Shown in pieces: positions 1-7,915 of a DNA stretch of 23,939 nt (position 1 is the first letter of the stretch; the number at the start of each line of letters is the position of its first letter). Position numbers and translations under genes: made by a program. The stretch comes from CAYZUC01 sp964481705 (GTDB lineage: Bacteria > Bacillota > Clostridia > Lachnospirales > Lachnospiraceae): positions 1 to 23,939 of the forward strand of contig CAYZUC010000042.1 in assembly GCA_964481705.1 (NCBI GenBank). The letters are read 5' to 3'. Under the pieces are notes generated by a model, which was not told the origin of the DNA, searched no databases, and worked only from the letters and a program-made list of their open reading frames with translations.

Positions 1-23
1 GCGGTAGCTGTCAATTCACTCAT
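1..23 (-). CDS. Start of an unidentified minus-strand gene (partial)
   Basis: Only the first eight codons are inside the window, reading MSELTATA on the minus strand from an ATG at 23-21. A GGAGG ribosome binding site lies at 34-30, six bases before the start codon, which makes this a convincing translation start. The gene is transcribed away from the sortase gene, so 24-153 is a divergent intergenic region. Eight residues are too few to name a product. Confidence 0.6.
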
Positions 24-153
24 TTTTTTCCTCCAAACATAGTTTTAAATTATGCTATATACTATGTCATGTATGAAAAGAGGTTCCAATTACTGCTTGT
101 GTTTTTATTTGAATATAGTAAAATAAAAGTAAGTAAATAGGAAAGAACCTAGA
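24..153. promoter_or_regulatory. Divergent intergenic region upstream of the sortase gene
   Basis: This AT-rich 130-bp stretch must carry promoters for the minus-strand gene at the left edge and for the sortase. A weak plus-strand candidate is TTGTGT at 97-102 with TAAAAT at 119-124, spacing 16. A six-base inverted repeat (CATAGT at 38-43 and ACTATG at 61-66) lies near the minus-strand gene start. Neither signal is strong, and I see no small gene or RNA here. Confidence 0.3.
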
Positions 154-165
154 TTGGAGATTTTT

Positions 166-960
166 GTGGAAAAGAGGAAAATATTTAGCATAATTCTTGC
201 AGTGATAGCGGTATTATGCATTGGATATTTTATATACTATTACATTCGCGCGAATCAGAGTCAAAACGATTTTTCCGGTCTTTCTGAAATGAAACAGACA
301 GATCCTGAGCAGATTACTGTTTATCAGACAGTTCCAAAGCCGGAAAAGGAAGAAGAGGGAGAGGAAGCTCCTCCAGAAGTACTTGATGAGTATAAAACTT
401 TATTAATTCGTAACAAAAATCTAATTGGATGGCTCAAAATAGACGATACTAATATAGACTATCCTGTCATGAAATCTGTCAACGGTGACGGGACTTATTA
501 TCTGGACCATAATTTCGATCAGAAGGAAGACAAAAACGGTACTTTATTTATGGATGATAGCTGTGATCCGGTTTCTCCTTGCGATAATATGATTATCTAT
601 GGACATAATATGAAATCAGGAAAGATGTTTGGCAGCCTGGATGCCTATAAGAGTGAAAGCTTTTATAAAAAGCATAAAAATGTCCAATTTGATACGATTT
701 ATCGAAAAGGAGTATATCAGGTTATGTTTGCATTTCAGTCTCGTGTTTATAGTGAGGCTGAGATTACATTCAAATATTATCAGTTTATCAATCCAAATTC
801 GGAATTAGAATTTGACTCCGGTATAGAAGAAATGAAGAAGATGTCAATCTATGATACAGGCATCACTGCAGAGTATGGGGATGAATTAATTACTTTGTCG
901 ACATGTGATTATGATGAGCCGGAAGGTCGATTTGTAGTGGTATGTAAGAGAGTGAAGTAA
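166..960 (+). CDS. srtB: Class B sortase
   Basis: A membrane-anchored cysteine transpeptidase that cleaves a C-terminal sorting signal on exported proteins and joins them to the cell wall. Seen from the GTG at 166 (264 aa): a short basic N-terminus, one membrane segment at about residues 5-26, an acidic linker (about 55-75), then the sortase domain. The catalytic residues are visible: His147 in IIYGHNM, Cys247 in TLSTC and Arg255 in GRFVVV. The insert between the His and Cys motifs and the tyrosine/aspartate-rich YYLDHNF segment fit class B. Two starts are possible: GTG at 166 with GGAGA at 156-160, chosen here, or TTG at 154 with AGGAAAG at 139-145. The next gene starts 39 bases downstream and encodes a protein with a sorting-signal-like C-terminus, so it is the likely substrate. 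The class assignment is confident; exact motif specificity is inferred. Confidence 0.92.
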   Translation: MEKRKIFSIILAVIAVLCIGYFIYYYIRANQSQNDFSGLSEMKQTDPEQITVYQTVPKPEKEEEGEEAPPEVLDEYKTLLIRNKNLIGWLKIDDTNIDYPVMKSVNGDGTYYLDHNFDQKEDKNGTLFMDDSCDPVSPCDNMIIYGHNMKSGKMFGSLDAYKSESFYKKHKNVQFDTIYRKGVYQVMFAFQSRVYSEAEITFKYYQFINPNSELEFDSGIEEMKKMSIYDTGITAEYGDELITLSTCDYDEPEGRFVVVCKRVK

Positions 961-999
961 CAGATACGATTGATACGGTACAGAAATGGGGACATACAT

Positions 1000-3900
1000 A
1001 TGAAAACAAGAAAAAAGAGAAGAGTACTGAAAAAGAGCATTCGAAAGACGATTGCAGCACTCCTGATGATAACTGCGTTGATTGTTGCTGCTATTCCGGG
1101 TGAATATATTAGTGCACAGACAGAAGAAAATGAAGTTACTGAGGACTATTCGGTTGGAGTTGTCCCGCATCAATATGAATATCATGCAGATGATGGGATT
1201 GTATACTATATAACGAGTAATAATTATGTTGCAGATTATACATATGAGACGAGTCCCTTAAATGGAACGCCCTATACATCAAAAGATCAAATAAAGGTTT
1301 TGAATATTCCGGATGTTTTTTATACTACGCCAGATCATCCCGATGATGACCCAGGGACTCCGATAGAAGGTATTGCACAATCTGCATTTAAGGACTGTGT
1401 TTATCTTCAACAGGTTAAATTGCCTCTTTATTGTAAAGAAGTAGGTGATAATGCCATGGAGGGAGCTACCGGACTGGTTAATGTTACAACAAATGAGAAT
1501 CTTAAAACGATTGGAGATTATGCATTTAGTGGTGCAAGCAGTCTGCGCTCCTGCAATATACCAGCGGCGATTTCATCCATTGGACGCTATGCGTTTCAGG
1601 ATACGGCAATTAGTTCTGCAACACTTCCCTCCGGTGAATTATTAACAGTCGAAGAGGGAACTTTCCAGAATTGTGCCTATTTGAATTCGATTACACTGGG
1701 GGATTCTATTAAGAAAATTGGTCTTAGTGCCTTTAGTGGCTGTTCCTCGTTGGATTCCATTACGATTCCGTCCAGCTTGAACACACTGGAAAACAGTGCA
1801 TTCCAAAATTGTACAGAGTTGAAAACCGTGAATATTCCAAATCAACTACAACACATTGGAACCTATATTTTTGATGGCTGTTCTTCCCTTTCAACGATAA
1901 CTTTTGATCCTACTTCAAAGCTTGCTGAAATACCGCAGGGAACTTTTCGTAATTGTTCTGGTTTGCGAAGCATTGAATTACCCGAAAGCATTACCAGTAT
2001 CAATAATACATCTTTTCAGGGCTGTTCCGGATTGGAAGAGATTACGCTCCCGGAGGACCTTCCTGAATTATACGATGGTACATTTGAAGACTGTAAGAAT
2101 CTGTTTTGTATTACAATACCGGGAAATACACGAATGCCAAACAGTAATCAATTCATGAATATGAATAATGGAAGCTTTCGTATTCGAGGCAATCTGAATT
2201 CAAATGCTTATAATTATGCAAGAAGCTTTAATATCTGTTTCCAGACTATGGACAATGAGTTTGAAGAAAAGAATTTCCGTGTAAACAGTAATGGAGAGCT
2301 TACGTGGGTAGATATGGCCAAGGTTACTTTAACAAGTAATTATGTGGATGTTCCCGAGCAGGTAGGTGATATTGTTGTCCGTACCATACTTGCGTCAACC
2401 GATGTTTTTAAGGGAAATGGTGACTTGGTAGGTATCAATATACCCAATACCGTAACATCCATTGCCAGTGACGCCTTTAATGGTTGTCAGAATCTGACGC
2501 GTGCGACGATTGACTCTGAGGATACATCTATCGGCACTAATGCTTTTAAAGGTGTCAATAACGAGTTTATTATGTATGGCACCATTTCCGATATTTCAAA
2601 ACCATATAACTATGCGATGGAGAATAGTATAGTATTTGTGAATAATGGGACTTATTTTAAGGTAAAACGAGACGATGCTACTGGTTATAATACGCTTATT
2701 GATTATGATACCACAACATCTGACTTGGTGATTCCGGCCGGCATTGATGCCTTTGGATACAAAACAGATGGTTCTGTAAATACAAGTATCTTTGATGGTA
2801 ACAATAATCTTCGTTCTCTTTCCATTGGAGATGCCGTATGCTTAAAAGATCATGAATTTGCAAACTGCAGCAATTTGAGTTCTGTGTCGCTGCCTGCTAC
2901 ATTGACAAAAATGGGGAAAGCGCCTTTTATTGGATGCAGCTCACTGGCTAATGCTCAGATTGCTTCAAATAATCCTAATTATTCCTGCGAGAATGGAATT
3001 ATTTATGAGGTAGCTGGGGGAACAAAGACCGGTATTTTAGAAATGCTTGGTGGTTCTTCTGGAAATACTAATTTTACAGTACCGAATACAATTACTTCTA
3101 TAGAACCGGAAGCCTTTGCGAACTTGGACAATCTGAGTCAGATTACATTTACCGATGGTGTTTCAGTGATTCCACAGGATTGTTTTCGAAACAGCAGTAT
3201 TGTAATAGCAAATCTTTCTCCGGCAGTAAAGAGAATTGATGAAGGTGCTTTTGCAAATACCAGAATATCGGAAATACATATTCCAGAGGAAACGACTTAT
3301 ATTAGTGATACCGCAACACAAGGTGTTACCGGTTTGACTGTTTATGGTGTGAAGGGGACAACTGCGGAAGAATTTGCTCATAAATTCGGATATACTTTTG
3401 TGGAAGAAGGCTCTAAGAAAAGCTCCTCGAGTACTTCATCAACAGATTCAAGTTCTTCTAAAACAACCAATAAAACGACCAGTAAGACAACCAAGAAGAC
3501 CTCAACAAAGAAGACAACGAAAAAGACAACCAGTACCTCCAAGAAATCAACCAGTTCCACAAAATCAACCAGTACCTCCTCGACATCCTCAAGCAGTTCG
3601 AGTAGCAGCTCTTCGGTAAAAGTGATTACACAGAGTTCCAATAATATAACGCCTGTAAATAAAGGTAATGCAACAACAGGTGGCGCAGGAACCGGTGGAA
3701 ATGCAAATGTTGACGTTGGTGATTCCGGTCTTGAAAATAAGGATAAAGCTTCCGGTAGTATTGAAGGAAGTCCTGACAATTATGTCGTAAAAATCAGTAA
3801 AACGAATGCTGCAACATCTGAGTTTGAAGATGCGTTAAAAGCTAAGTATGGTAAATTGGATAATCTTCGTTCTTATCCTATGGATATATCATTATATGAT

Positions 3901-4260
3901 TCTACCGGAACTACCAAAATTGATAATCCTCAAGGAGTATCCGTTACTCTGACACTTCCTATTCCAGAGGAGTTGGCGCTCTATGGTGGCAATAACAGAG
4001 TAGCCGCTGTATCAAATGGTTCTTTGGAAGAATTGGGTGCAAGATTTTCAGCTATTGATGGCACCCCTTGTATTACCTTTACTGCTAATCATTTTTCAAC
4101 CTATGGTCTTTATGTAGATGTTTCGAACCTGTCGGCGGGAGATATGCTGGATTCTACACCTACTACCGGTGATCCAATCAGTCCGAAGTGGTTTCTTGCC
4201 ATCGGATTGGCAGCATTATCTATCCTATTATTTATGAAAAGGGATCCAGTGATTGCATGA
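1000..4260 (+). CDS. BspA-type leucine-rich-repeat surface protein with C-terminal sorting signal
   Basis: A large secreted protein (1086 aa) probably displayed on the cell wall for binding to host, matrix or other cells. A basic N-terminus and hydrophobic stretch (residues 1 to about 39, ending near YISAQ) form a signal peptide. From about 100 to 800 there are many repeats of roughly 23 residues of the LRR_5/BspA type (patterns such as SAFxxCxxLxxIxIPxxxxxIG). A Ser/Thr/Lys-rich linker covers about 805-873. It is followed by a beta-rich domain and a C-terminal signal: TPTTG at 1053-1057, a hydrophobic segment, then Lys-Arg. That tail resembles LPXTG-type signals but lacks the leucine. The ATG at 1000, preceded by GGGG at 988-991, is preferred to the in-frame TTG at 970 because it begins the signal peptide. 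The protein lies directly downstream of sortase and is its likely substrate. The ligand is unknown. Confidence 0.9.
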   Translation: MKTRKKRRVLKKSIRKTIAALLMITALIVAAIPGEYISAQTEENEVTEDYSVGVVPHQYEYHADDGIVYYITSNNYVADYTYETSPLNGTPYTSKDQIKVLNIPDVFYTTPDHPDDDPGTPIEGIAQSAFKDCVYLQQVKLPLYCKEVGDNAMEGATGLVNVTTNENLKTIGDYAFSGASSLRSCNIPAAISSIGRYAFQDTAISSATLPSGELLTVEEGTFQNCAYLNSITLGDSIKKIGLSAFSGCSSLDSITIPSSLNTLENSAFQNCTELKTVNIPNQLQHIGTYIFDGCSSLSTITFDPTSKLAEIPQGTFRNCSGLRSIELPESITSINNTSFQGCSGLEEITLPEDLPELYDGTFEDCKNLFCITIPGNTRMPNSNQFMNMNNGSFRIRGNLNSNAYNYARSFNICFQTMDNEFEEKNFRVNSNGELTWVDMAKVTLTSNYVDVPEQVGDIVVRTILASTDVFKGNGDLVGINIPNTVTSIASDAFNGCQNLTRATIDSEDTSIGTNAFKGVNNEFIMYGTISDISKPYNYAMENSIVFVNNGTYFKVKRDDATGYNTLIDYDTTTSDLVIPAGIDAFGYKTDGSVNTSIFDGNNNLRSLSIGDAVCLKDHEFANCSNLSSVSLPATLTKMGKAPFIGCSSLANAQIASNNPNYSCENGIIYEVAGGTKTGILEMLGGSSGNTNFTVPNTITSIEPEAFANLDNLSQITFTDGVSVIPQDCFRNSSIVIANLSPAVKRIDEGAFANTRISEIHIPEETTYISDTATQGVTGLTVYGVKGTTAEEFAHKFGYTFVEEGSKKSSSSTSSTDSSSSKTTNKTTSKTTKKTSTKKTTKKTTSTSKKSTSSTKSTSTSSTSSSSSSSSSSVKVITQSSNNITPVNKGNATTGGAGTGGNANVDVGDSGLENKDKASGSIEGSPDNYVVKISKTNAATSEFEDALKAKYGKLDNLRSYPMDISLYDSTGTTKIDNPQGVSVTLTLPIPEELALYGGNNRVAAVSNGSLEELGARFSAIDGTPCITFTANHFSTYGLYVDVSNLSAGDMLDSTPTTGDPISPKWFLAIGLAALSILLFMKRDPVIA
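3412..3620 (+). repeat. Low-complexity Ser/Thr/Lys linker coding repeat
   Basis: This stretch inside the LRR surface protein gene encodes about 70 residues that are almost entirely Ser, Thr and Lys, ending in a run of ten serines. Short DNA units recur imperfectly, for example ACCAGTACCTCC at 3529-3540 and again at 3568-3579, along with AAGACAACC-type units. Such linkers typically act as flexible or glycosylatable stalks that hold the binding domain away from the wall. The repeats could vary in number between strains. Confidence 0.75.
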
Positions 4261-5441
4261 AAAAATACATATTAGCCACGATTGGCGCAGTCGTATTAGT
4301 CAGCATACTGATTTTCACCCAGATTCCTGCAGGTAATGTAGAAGCCAAGGAGGACCCTGAATTTTTGATTCAAAGTGGGGTATTGGTATCCTATACAGGT
4401 AATTCATCTGAGGTTTCCATTCCCGGTGATGTTAATACTATTGGTGTAGAGTGTTTTAAAGAAGCACCGATTACGAGTGTGACAATCCCATCAACTGTTA
4501 AAAGTCTCGATCGAGGAGCTTTCTATGGATGCGATCAATTGCAGAGAGTTACCATAGAAGAAGGAGTTCAATCGATTGGAGATAGTGCATTTTCAACATG
4601 TAAGAAGCTAAACAGCGTTGTAATTCCTCCATCGGTTGTGGAAATAGGCGAAGGGGCTTTTTCCGATTGTGATTCTTTGGTATCTATTTCGGTACTTCCC
4701 GGCAATCATAGTTTTTTCTTTAATGACGGAGTACTTTACAATCACGATTCTACTCGACTGATTCAATATCTTTCCGGACGCAAAAGTGATACCTATGATA
4801 TGCCCTTTACAGTAAAAGCAATAGATTCTTATGCTTTTTGGGGTGCAGATCGTCTGTCATCGATTCAGGTATCCAATCAAATTGAAAAAATAGAACCATA
4901 TACCTTTACGAACTGTACAGGATTATCAGAAATATATCTACCGGAATCTGTTACCTATGTTGATACTTGTGCCTTTTCAAGCTGCAAGAATCTTACCTAT
5001 GTTGGATTAGAGAATAATTATGTTGAAATTCATGAGAATGCCTTTTATCAATGTGGCGAGGGCTTAATGACAGATGTTGGAGTCAGACCGCCTGAAGATG
5101 ATTCCACAACTGCTGAACTTTTTGCATCGGAAGAAGGAGCAGCTTCCAAGGATACCACTTCCGATAAGGAAGAAGAAAAAGCGGAGACAAAATTGAATTT
5201 GGAAATACCGATTCATTCGATACAAAATAGAAAAGAAGTTGATATGAACCTCCCGGATGGACTGATTGGTGCAAGCAAAATAGTAGGGGGTAATGCTCTT
5301 GTTATTTTAAATGATTCCGATGAAGCAACAGGACGAGATAAATCCCAACAGAAGAATAACACGATTTCGGATAACGAAAGCACCTCTGGTAACTTTATTC
5401 GATATAGGTTTGGAAACAAATCCGATAGTAATAACAAATAA
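4257..5441 (+). CDS. Second secreted leucine-rich-repeat (BspA-type) protein
   Basis: A 394-residue exported LRR protein of unknown ligand. The ATG at 4257 overlaps the TGA stop of the preceding LRR gene (ATGA), which implies translational coupling; AAAAGGGA at 4237-4244 is a modest ribosome binding site. Residues 1 to about 30 (MKKYILATIG, then a hydrophobic stretch ending near VEAKE) form a signal peptide. LRR_5 repeats run from about 35 to 275, with the same CxxLxxVxIPxSV pattern as the neighbour. A charged, Glu-rich linker (about 285-315) leads to a short uncharacterised C-terminal region. There is no C-terminal hydrophobic segment or sorting signal, so unlike its neighbour it should be released, or held by the signal anchor if that is not cleaved. 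It is probably a partner or soluble paralogue of the first LRR protein. Confidence 0.85.
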   Translation: MKKYILATIGAVVLVSILIFTQIPAGNVEAKEDPEFLIQSGVLVSYTGNSSEVSIPGDVNTIGVECFKEAPITSVTIPSTVKSLDRGAFYGCDQLQRVTIEEGVQSIGDSAFSTCKKLNSVVIPPSVVEIGEGAFSDCDSLVSISVLPGNHSFFFNDGVLYNHDSTRLIQYLSGRKSDTYDMPFTVKAIDSYAFWGADRLSSIQVSNQIEKIEPYTFTNCTGLSEIYLPESVTYVDTCAFSSCKNLTYVGLENNYVEIHENAFYQCGEGLMTDVGVRPPEDDSTTAELFASEEGAASKDTTSDKEEEKAETKLNLEIPIHSIQNRKEVDMNLPDGLIGASKIVGGNALVILNDSDEATGRDKSQQKNNTISDNESTSGNFIRYRFGNKSDSNNK

Positions 5442-5485
5442 ACCTCTACCCCATATGATAGATAGAAAGGGTTGGAGGTTTTTTC
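5441..5485 (+). terminator. Terminator-like hairpin overlapping the subtilase ribosome binding site
   Basis: AACCTC at 5441-5446 pairs with GAGGTT at 5475-5480. The stem continues with T5447-G5474, A5448-T5473 and CCC 5449-5451 with GGG 5469-5471 across a one-base bulge. The loop is about 17 nt. The 3' arm runs into six Ts (5479-5484), as in a Rho-independent terminator. The same 3' arm contains GGAGG (5474-5478), the ribosome binding site of the subtilase that starts at TTG 5486. The left arm begins in the stop codon of the LRR gene. Confidence 0.6.
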
Positions 5486-6352
5486 TTGGACTCCGTTCGA
5501 AAAAAGGTAAAGTGCAACAGAATTCACAGTAATGGTATTTTAGGAGACTCCATCACAATTGCTGTACTGGATTCCGGTGCAATTAGTCATAAAGATTATG
5601 AAGGACGAATCATTGGCTTTCGCGACTTTATTCAGAACAAAAAAACTCCTTACGATGATTATGGTCATGGTACGCATGTTACTGGTATCCTTGGTGGGAA
5701 CGGAATGTCATCCAAGGGGAGATTCTGTGGGATGGCACCAAAAAGTAATCTTCTCATTGGCAAAGTCTTAGATTCTAATGGAGAAGGAAAGGCAGAACAA
5801 TTAATCGAAGGAATTCGTTGGGTCATAAACACAAAAGACAGATATAAGACACGGATACTAAATATTTCTCTTGGATTTGTAGATACAACACAGGTCATAA
5901 AGAAGAAGAGGTTATTGGATGTTACAAGAGAAGCCTGGGAGAATGGAATTATTATTGTAGCAGCTGCCGGAAACGAAGGACCTGAGGAAGAGAGCATTAC
6001 AGCTCCGGGGATGTTGAACGAGGCTATTACAGTTGGGTGTTATGGTGACTGCAGCAAATATTCTGGTCGTGGTTCACTTAGAAAGCATATGATTAAACCG
6101 GATTTAATAGCTCCGGGGAATAGCGTATATAGCTGTTCTGCTAATCATGAATATAGTTATAGCAAAATGAGTGGAACTTCCATGGCAACTCCGGTGGTTG
6201 CTGGAGCCTGTGCCCTCTTATTATCGTCATGTCCGCAGTTACCCATGTGTGAAGTAAAAAGGCGGATCATCCGAGCAACAGATGATTGTGGATTGCCTAG
6301 AACATTACAGGGAAATGGATTATTGAATCTTCAGAAATTACGATTCACCTGA
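5486..6352 (+). CDS. Compact AprX-like subtilisin-family serine protease (S8)
   Basis: A serine endopeptidase of 288 residues. The catalytic triad is complete: Asp29 in AVLDSG, His61 in GHGTHV and Ser232 in GTSMATP; the oxyanion-hole Asn163 lies in AAAGNEGP. The segment around GRIIGF, PYDDYGHGTH and SGTSMATP is closest to AprX-type intracellular subtilases. No signal peptide, propeptide or C-terminal extension is present, and the catalytic core begins about 20 residues from the start, so it should be cytoplasmic. The only plausible start is TTG at 5486, seven bases after GGAGG at 5474-5478, because the conserved fold begins at once and no in-frame ATG precedes it. It follows two exported LRR genes, but a functional link to them is only positional. 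The family is certain; substrate and role are unknown. Confidence 0.9.
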   Translation: MDSVRKKVKCNRIHSNGILGDSITIAVLDSGAISHKDYEGRIIGFRDFIQNKKTPYDDYGHGTHVTGILGGNGMSSKGRFCGMAPKSNLLIGKVLDSNGEGKAEQLIEGIRWVINTKDRYKTRILNISLGFVDTTQVIKKKRLLDVTREAWENGIIIVAAAGNEGPEEESITAPGMLNEAITVGCYGDCSKYSGRGSLRKHMIKPDLIAPGNSVYSCSANHEYSYSKMSGTSMATPVVAGACALLLSSCPQLPMCEVKRRIIRATDDCGLPRTLQGNGLLNLQKLRFT

Positions 6353-6380
6353 CTTTCTGCAGAAAATATTAAGTAAAGTA

Positions 6381-6410
6381 TTGACAAGTACGTGTATTAT
6401 TGTATACAAT
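6381..6410 (+). promoter_or_regulatory. Probable sigma-A promoter of the citrate-synthase-like operon
   Basis: A consensus -35 box, TTGACA, lies at 6381-6386. A -10 candidate, TACAAT, is at 6405-6410 with an 18-base spacer; TATACA at 6403-6408 is an alternative with 16. Transcription would start roughly 35-40 bases before the ATG at 6461. The -10 and most of the spacer lie inside the palindrome at 6385-6424, so a protein bound there would block RNA polymerase. Confidence 0.6.
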
Positions 6411-6424
6411 TATACACGTACTTG
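6385..6424. promoter_or_regulatory. 40-bp near-perfect palindromic operator candidate
   Basis: The stretch is symmetric about 6404/6405, with 19 of 20 base pairs matching (the 6398/6411 pair is the exception). The outer arms are CAAGTACGTGTAT (6385-6397) and ATACACGTACTTG (6412-6424). The core, ATTGTATACAAT (6399-6410), is itself a perfect 12-bp palindrome of the kind bound by FadR/FCD-type GntR dimers. The second gene of the operon encodes exactly such a regulator. Binding by that protein is inferred, not shown. Confidence 0.65.
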
Positions 6425-6460
6425 ACTTGTAGTTCTATGGAAGAGGAAAGAGGTAAAATT

Positions 6461-7891
6461 ATGGATTTAAATAGTAAGAGTAATAAGAAGGCAAATCCAA
6501 CAGAACGACCTATTAAAATGAATGTTCATACAAATCTTCTTGAGATTGAAGAAAAAATGTACAATCTAGCAGATGTAGAGAATCCAAATACCTTTCGGAA
6601 TATGTTTCCCTACAGTGAAATACCCAAAATAGCGTTTAATGATCGTGTAGTCCCACACCATTTACCGAATGAAATATGGATTACCGATACCACCTTTCGT
6701 GATGGTCAACAATCACGAGCCCCTTACTCAACGGAACAGATTGTAACAATATTTGATTACCTACATAAGCTTGGCGGACCCAATGGTATGATTCGTCAGA
6801 GTGAGTTCTTTTTATACAGTAAAAAAGATCGCGATGCTGTGTATAAATGTATGGAGCGTGGCTACAAATTTCCAGAGATAACAAGCTGGATTCGAGCAAG
6901 CAAGGAAGATTTTCAATTAGTAAAGGATATCGGAATGAAAGAAACCGGCATTTTAGTTTCCTGTTCTGATTATCATATTTTCTATAAGTTAAAAATGACT
7001 CGTCGTGAGGCGATGGAGCATTATCTTAGTGTAGTAAAAGAGTGTCTGGAGACTGGTATCAGTCCAAGATGTCATCTGGAAGATATCACGAGAGCTGATA
7101 TTTATGGATATGTAATTCCATTCTGTCTCGAACTCATGAAGCTTTCCAATGAGTATAAGATACCAATTAAGGTTCGTGCCTGTGACACTATGGGATATGG
7201 TGTGAATTATTCTGGAGCTGTAATACCTCGCTCCGTTCAGGGAATCGTATACGGAATTCATAAGCATGCTGGTGTTCAGCCTTCTCAATTGGAATGGCAT
7301 GGACATAATGATTTCTATAAAGCGGTATCAAATTCAACGACAGCTTGGCTTTATGGATGTGCAGGTGTCAATACTTCTTTATTTGGAATCGGAGAAAGAA
7401 CAGGTAACACCCCATTAGAGGCTATGGTATTTGAATATGCTCAGCTAAAGGGTGATTTGAATGGAATGGATACGACTATCATCACAGAGCTTGCTGAGTA
7501 CTATGAGAAAGAAATAGGTTATCATATTCCAGAACGTACTCCATTTGTTGGTAAGAATTTCAATGTAACCCGTGCCGGTATTCATGCAGATGGATTACTG
7601 AAGAATGAAGAGATTTATAATATTTTTGATACGGAAAAATTCTTAAAGAGACCCGTATTATGTGCCGTATCTAACACTTCTGGTCTTGCGGGTATTGCGC
7701 ATTGGATCAATACGTATTATCGACTTCCGGAGGATAAGCACGTGGATAAGACATCACCACTTGTTAAGGAAGTAAAAGAGTGGGTAGATAAGGAGTATGA
7801 AAGTGGTCGTGTAACAGTAATGACAGATGATGAACTAATTCGTGTCATAACAGATACGTGTGAAAAACTTGGAATCATGCTTGGAATGTAG
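6461..7891 (+). CDS. Isopropylmalate/homocitrate synthase-family enzyme, probable Re-citrate synthase
   Basis: A DRE-TIM metallolyase that condenses acetyl-CoA with a 2-oxo acid (476 aa). The signature DTTFRDGQQ is at residues 76-84, the metal-binding HGHND at 280-284 and GERTGNTPLE at 311-320. The order is an N-terminal extension of about 70 residues, the TIM barrel and a C-terminal helical region; the usual LeuA leucine-binding regulatory domain is not evident. Start: ATG 6461 after AAAGAGG (6447-6453); the in-frame ATG at 6392 lies inside the promoter palindrome and is rejected. The operon also encodes NADP isocitrate dehydrogenase, not leu or nif genes, which points to oxaloacetate as substrate and citrate as product. 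Re-citrate synthases of anaerobes such as Clostridium kluyveri belong to this family, and I recall a comparable aksA-acnB-icd cluster in C. difficile. Homocitrate or citramalate synthase remain alternatives. Confidence 0.8.
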   Translation: MDLNSKSNKKANPTERPIKMNVHTNLLEIEEKMYNLADVENPNTFRNMFPYSEIPKIAFNDRVVPHHLPNEIWITDTTFRDGQQSRAPYSTEQIVTIFDYLHKLGGPNGMIRQSEFFLYSKKDRDAVYKCMERGYKFPEITSWIRASKEDFQLVKDIGMKETGILVSCSDYHIFYKLKMTRREAMEHYLSVVKECLETGISPRCHLEDITRADIYGYVIPFCLELMKLSNEYKIPIKVRACDTMGYGVNYSGAVIPRSVQGIVYGIHKHAGVQPSQLEWHGHNDFYKAVSNSTTAWLYGCAGVNTSLFGIGERTGNTPLEAMVFEYAQLKGDLNGMDTTIITELAEYYEKEIGYHIPERTPFVGKNFNVTRAGIHADGLLKNEEIYNIFDTEKFLKRPVLCAVSNTSGLAGIAHWINTYYRLPEDKHVDKTSPLVKEVKEWVDKEYESGRVTVMTDDELIRVITDTCEKLGIMLGM

Positions 7892-7915
7892 TGTTCCATC
7901 AGAAAGCAGGCTAAA

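Noticed and set aside
3378..3779. Minus-strand open frame of 133 codons opposite the LRR surface protein
   Set aside because: It is the antisense of the Ser/Thr/Lys linker, giving an artificial run of Val, Leu, Phe and Glu; there is no ribosome binding site.
6354..6365. Perfect palindrome TTTCTGCAGAAA just after the subtilase stop
   Set aside because: It has no loop or T-tract, so it is not a terminator, and a 12-bp palindrome in AT-rich DNA can occur by chance.
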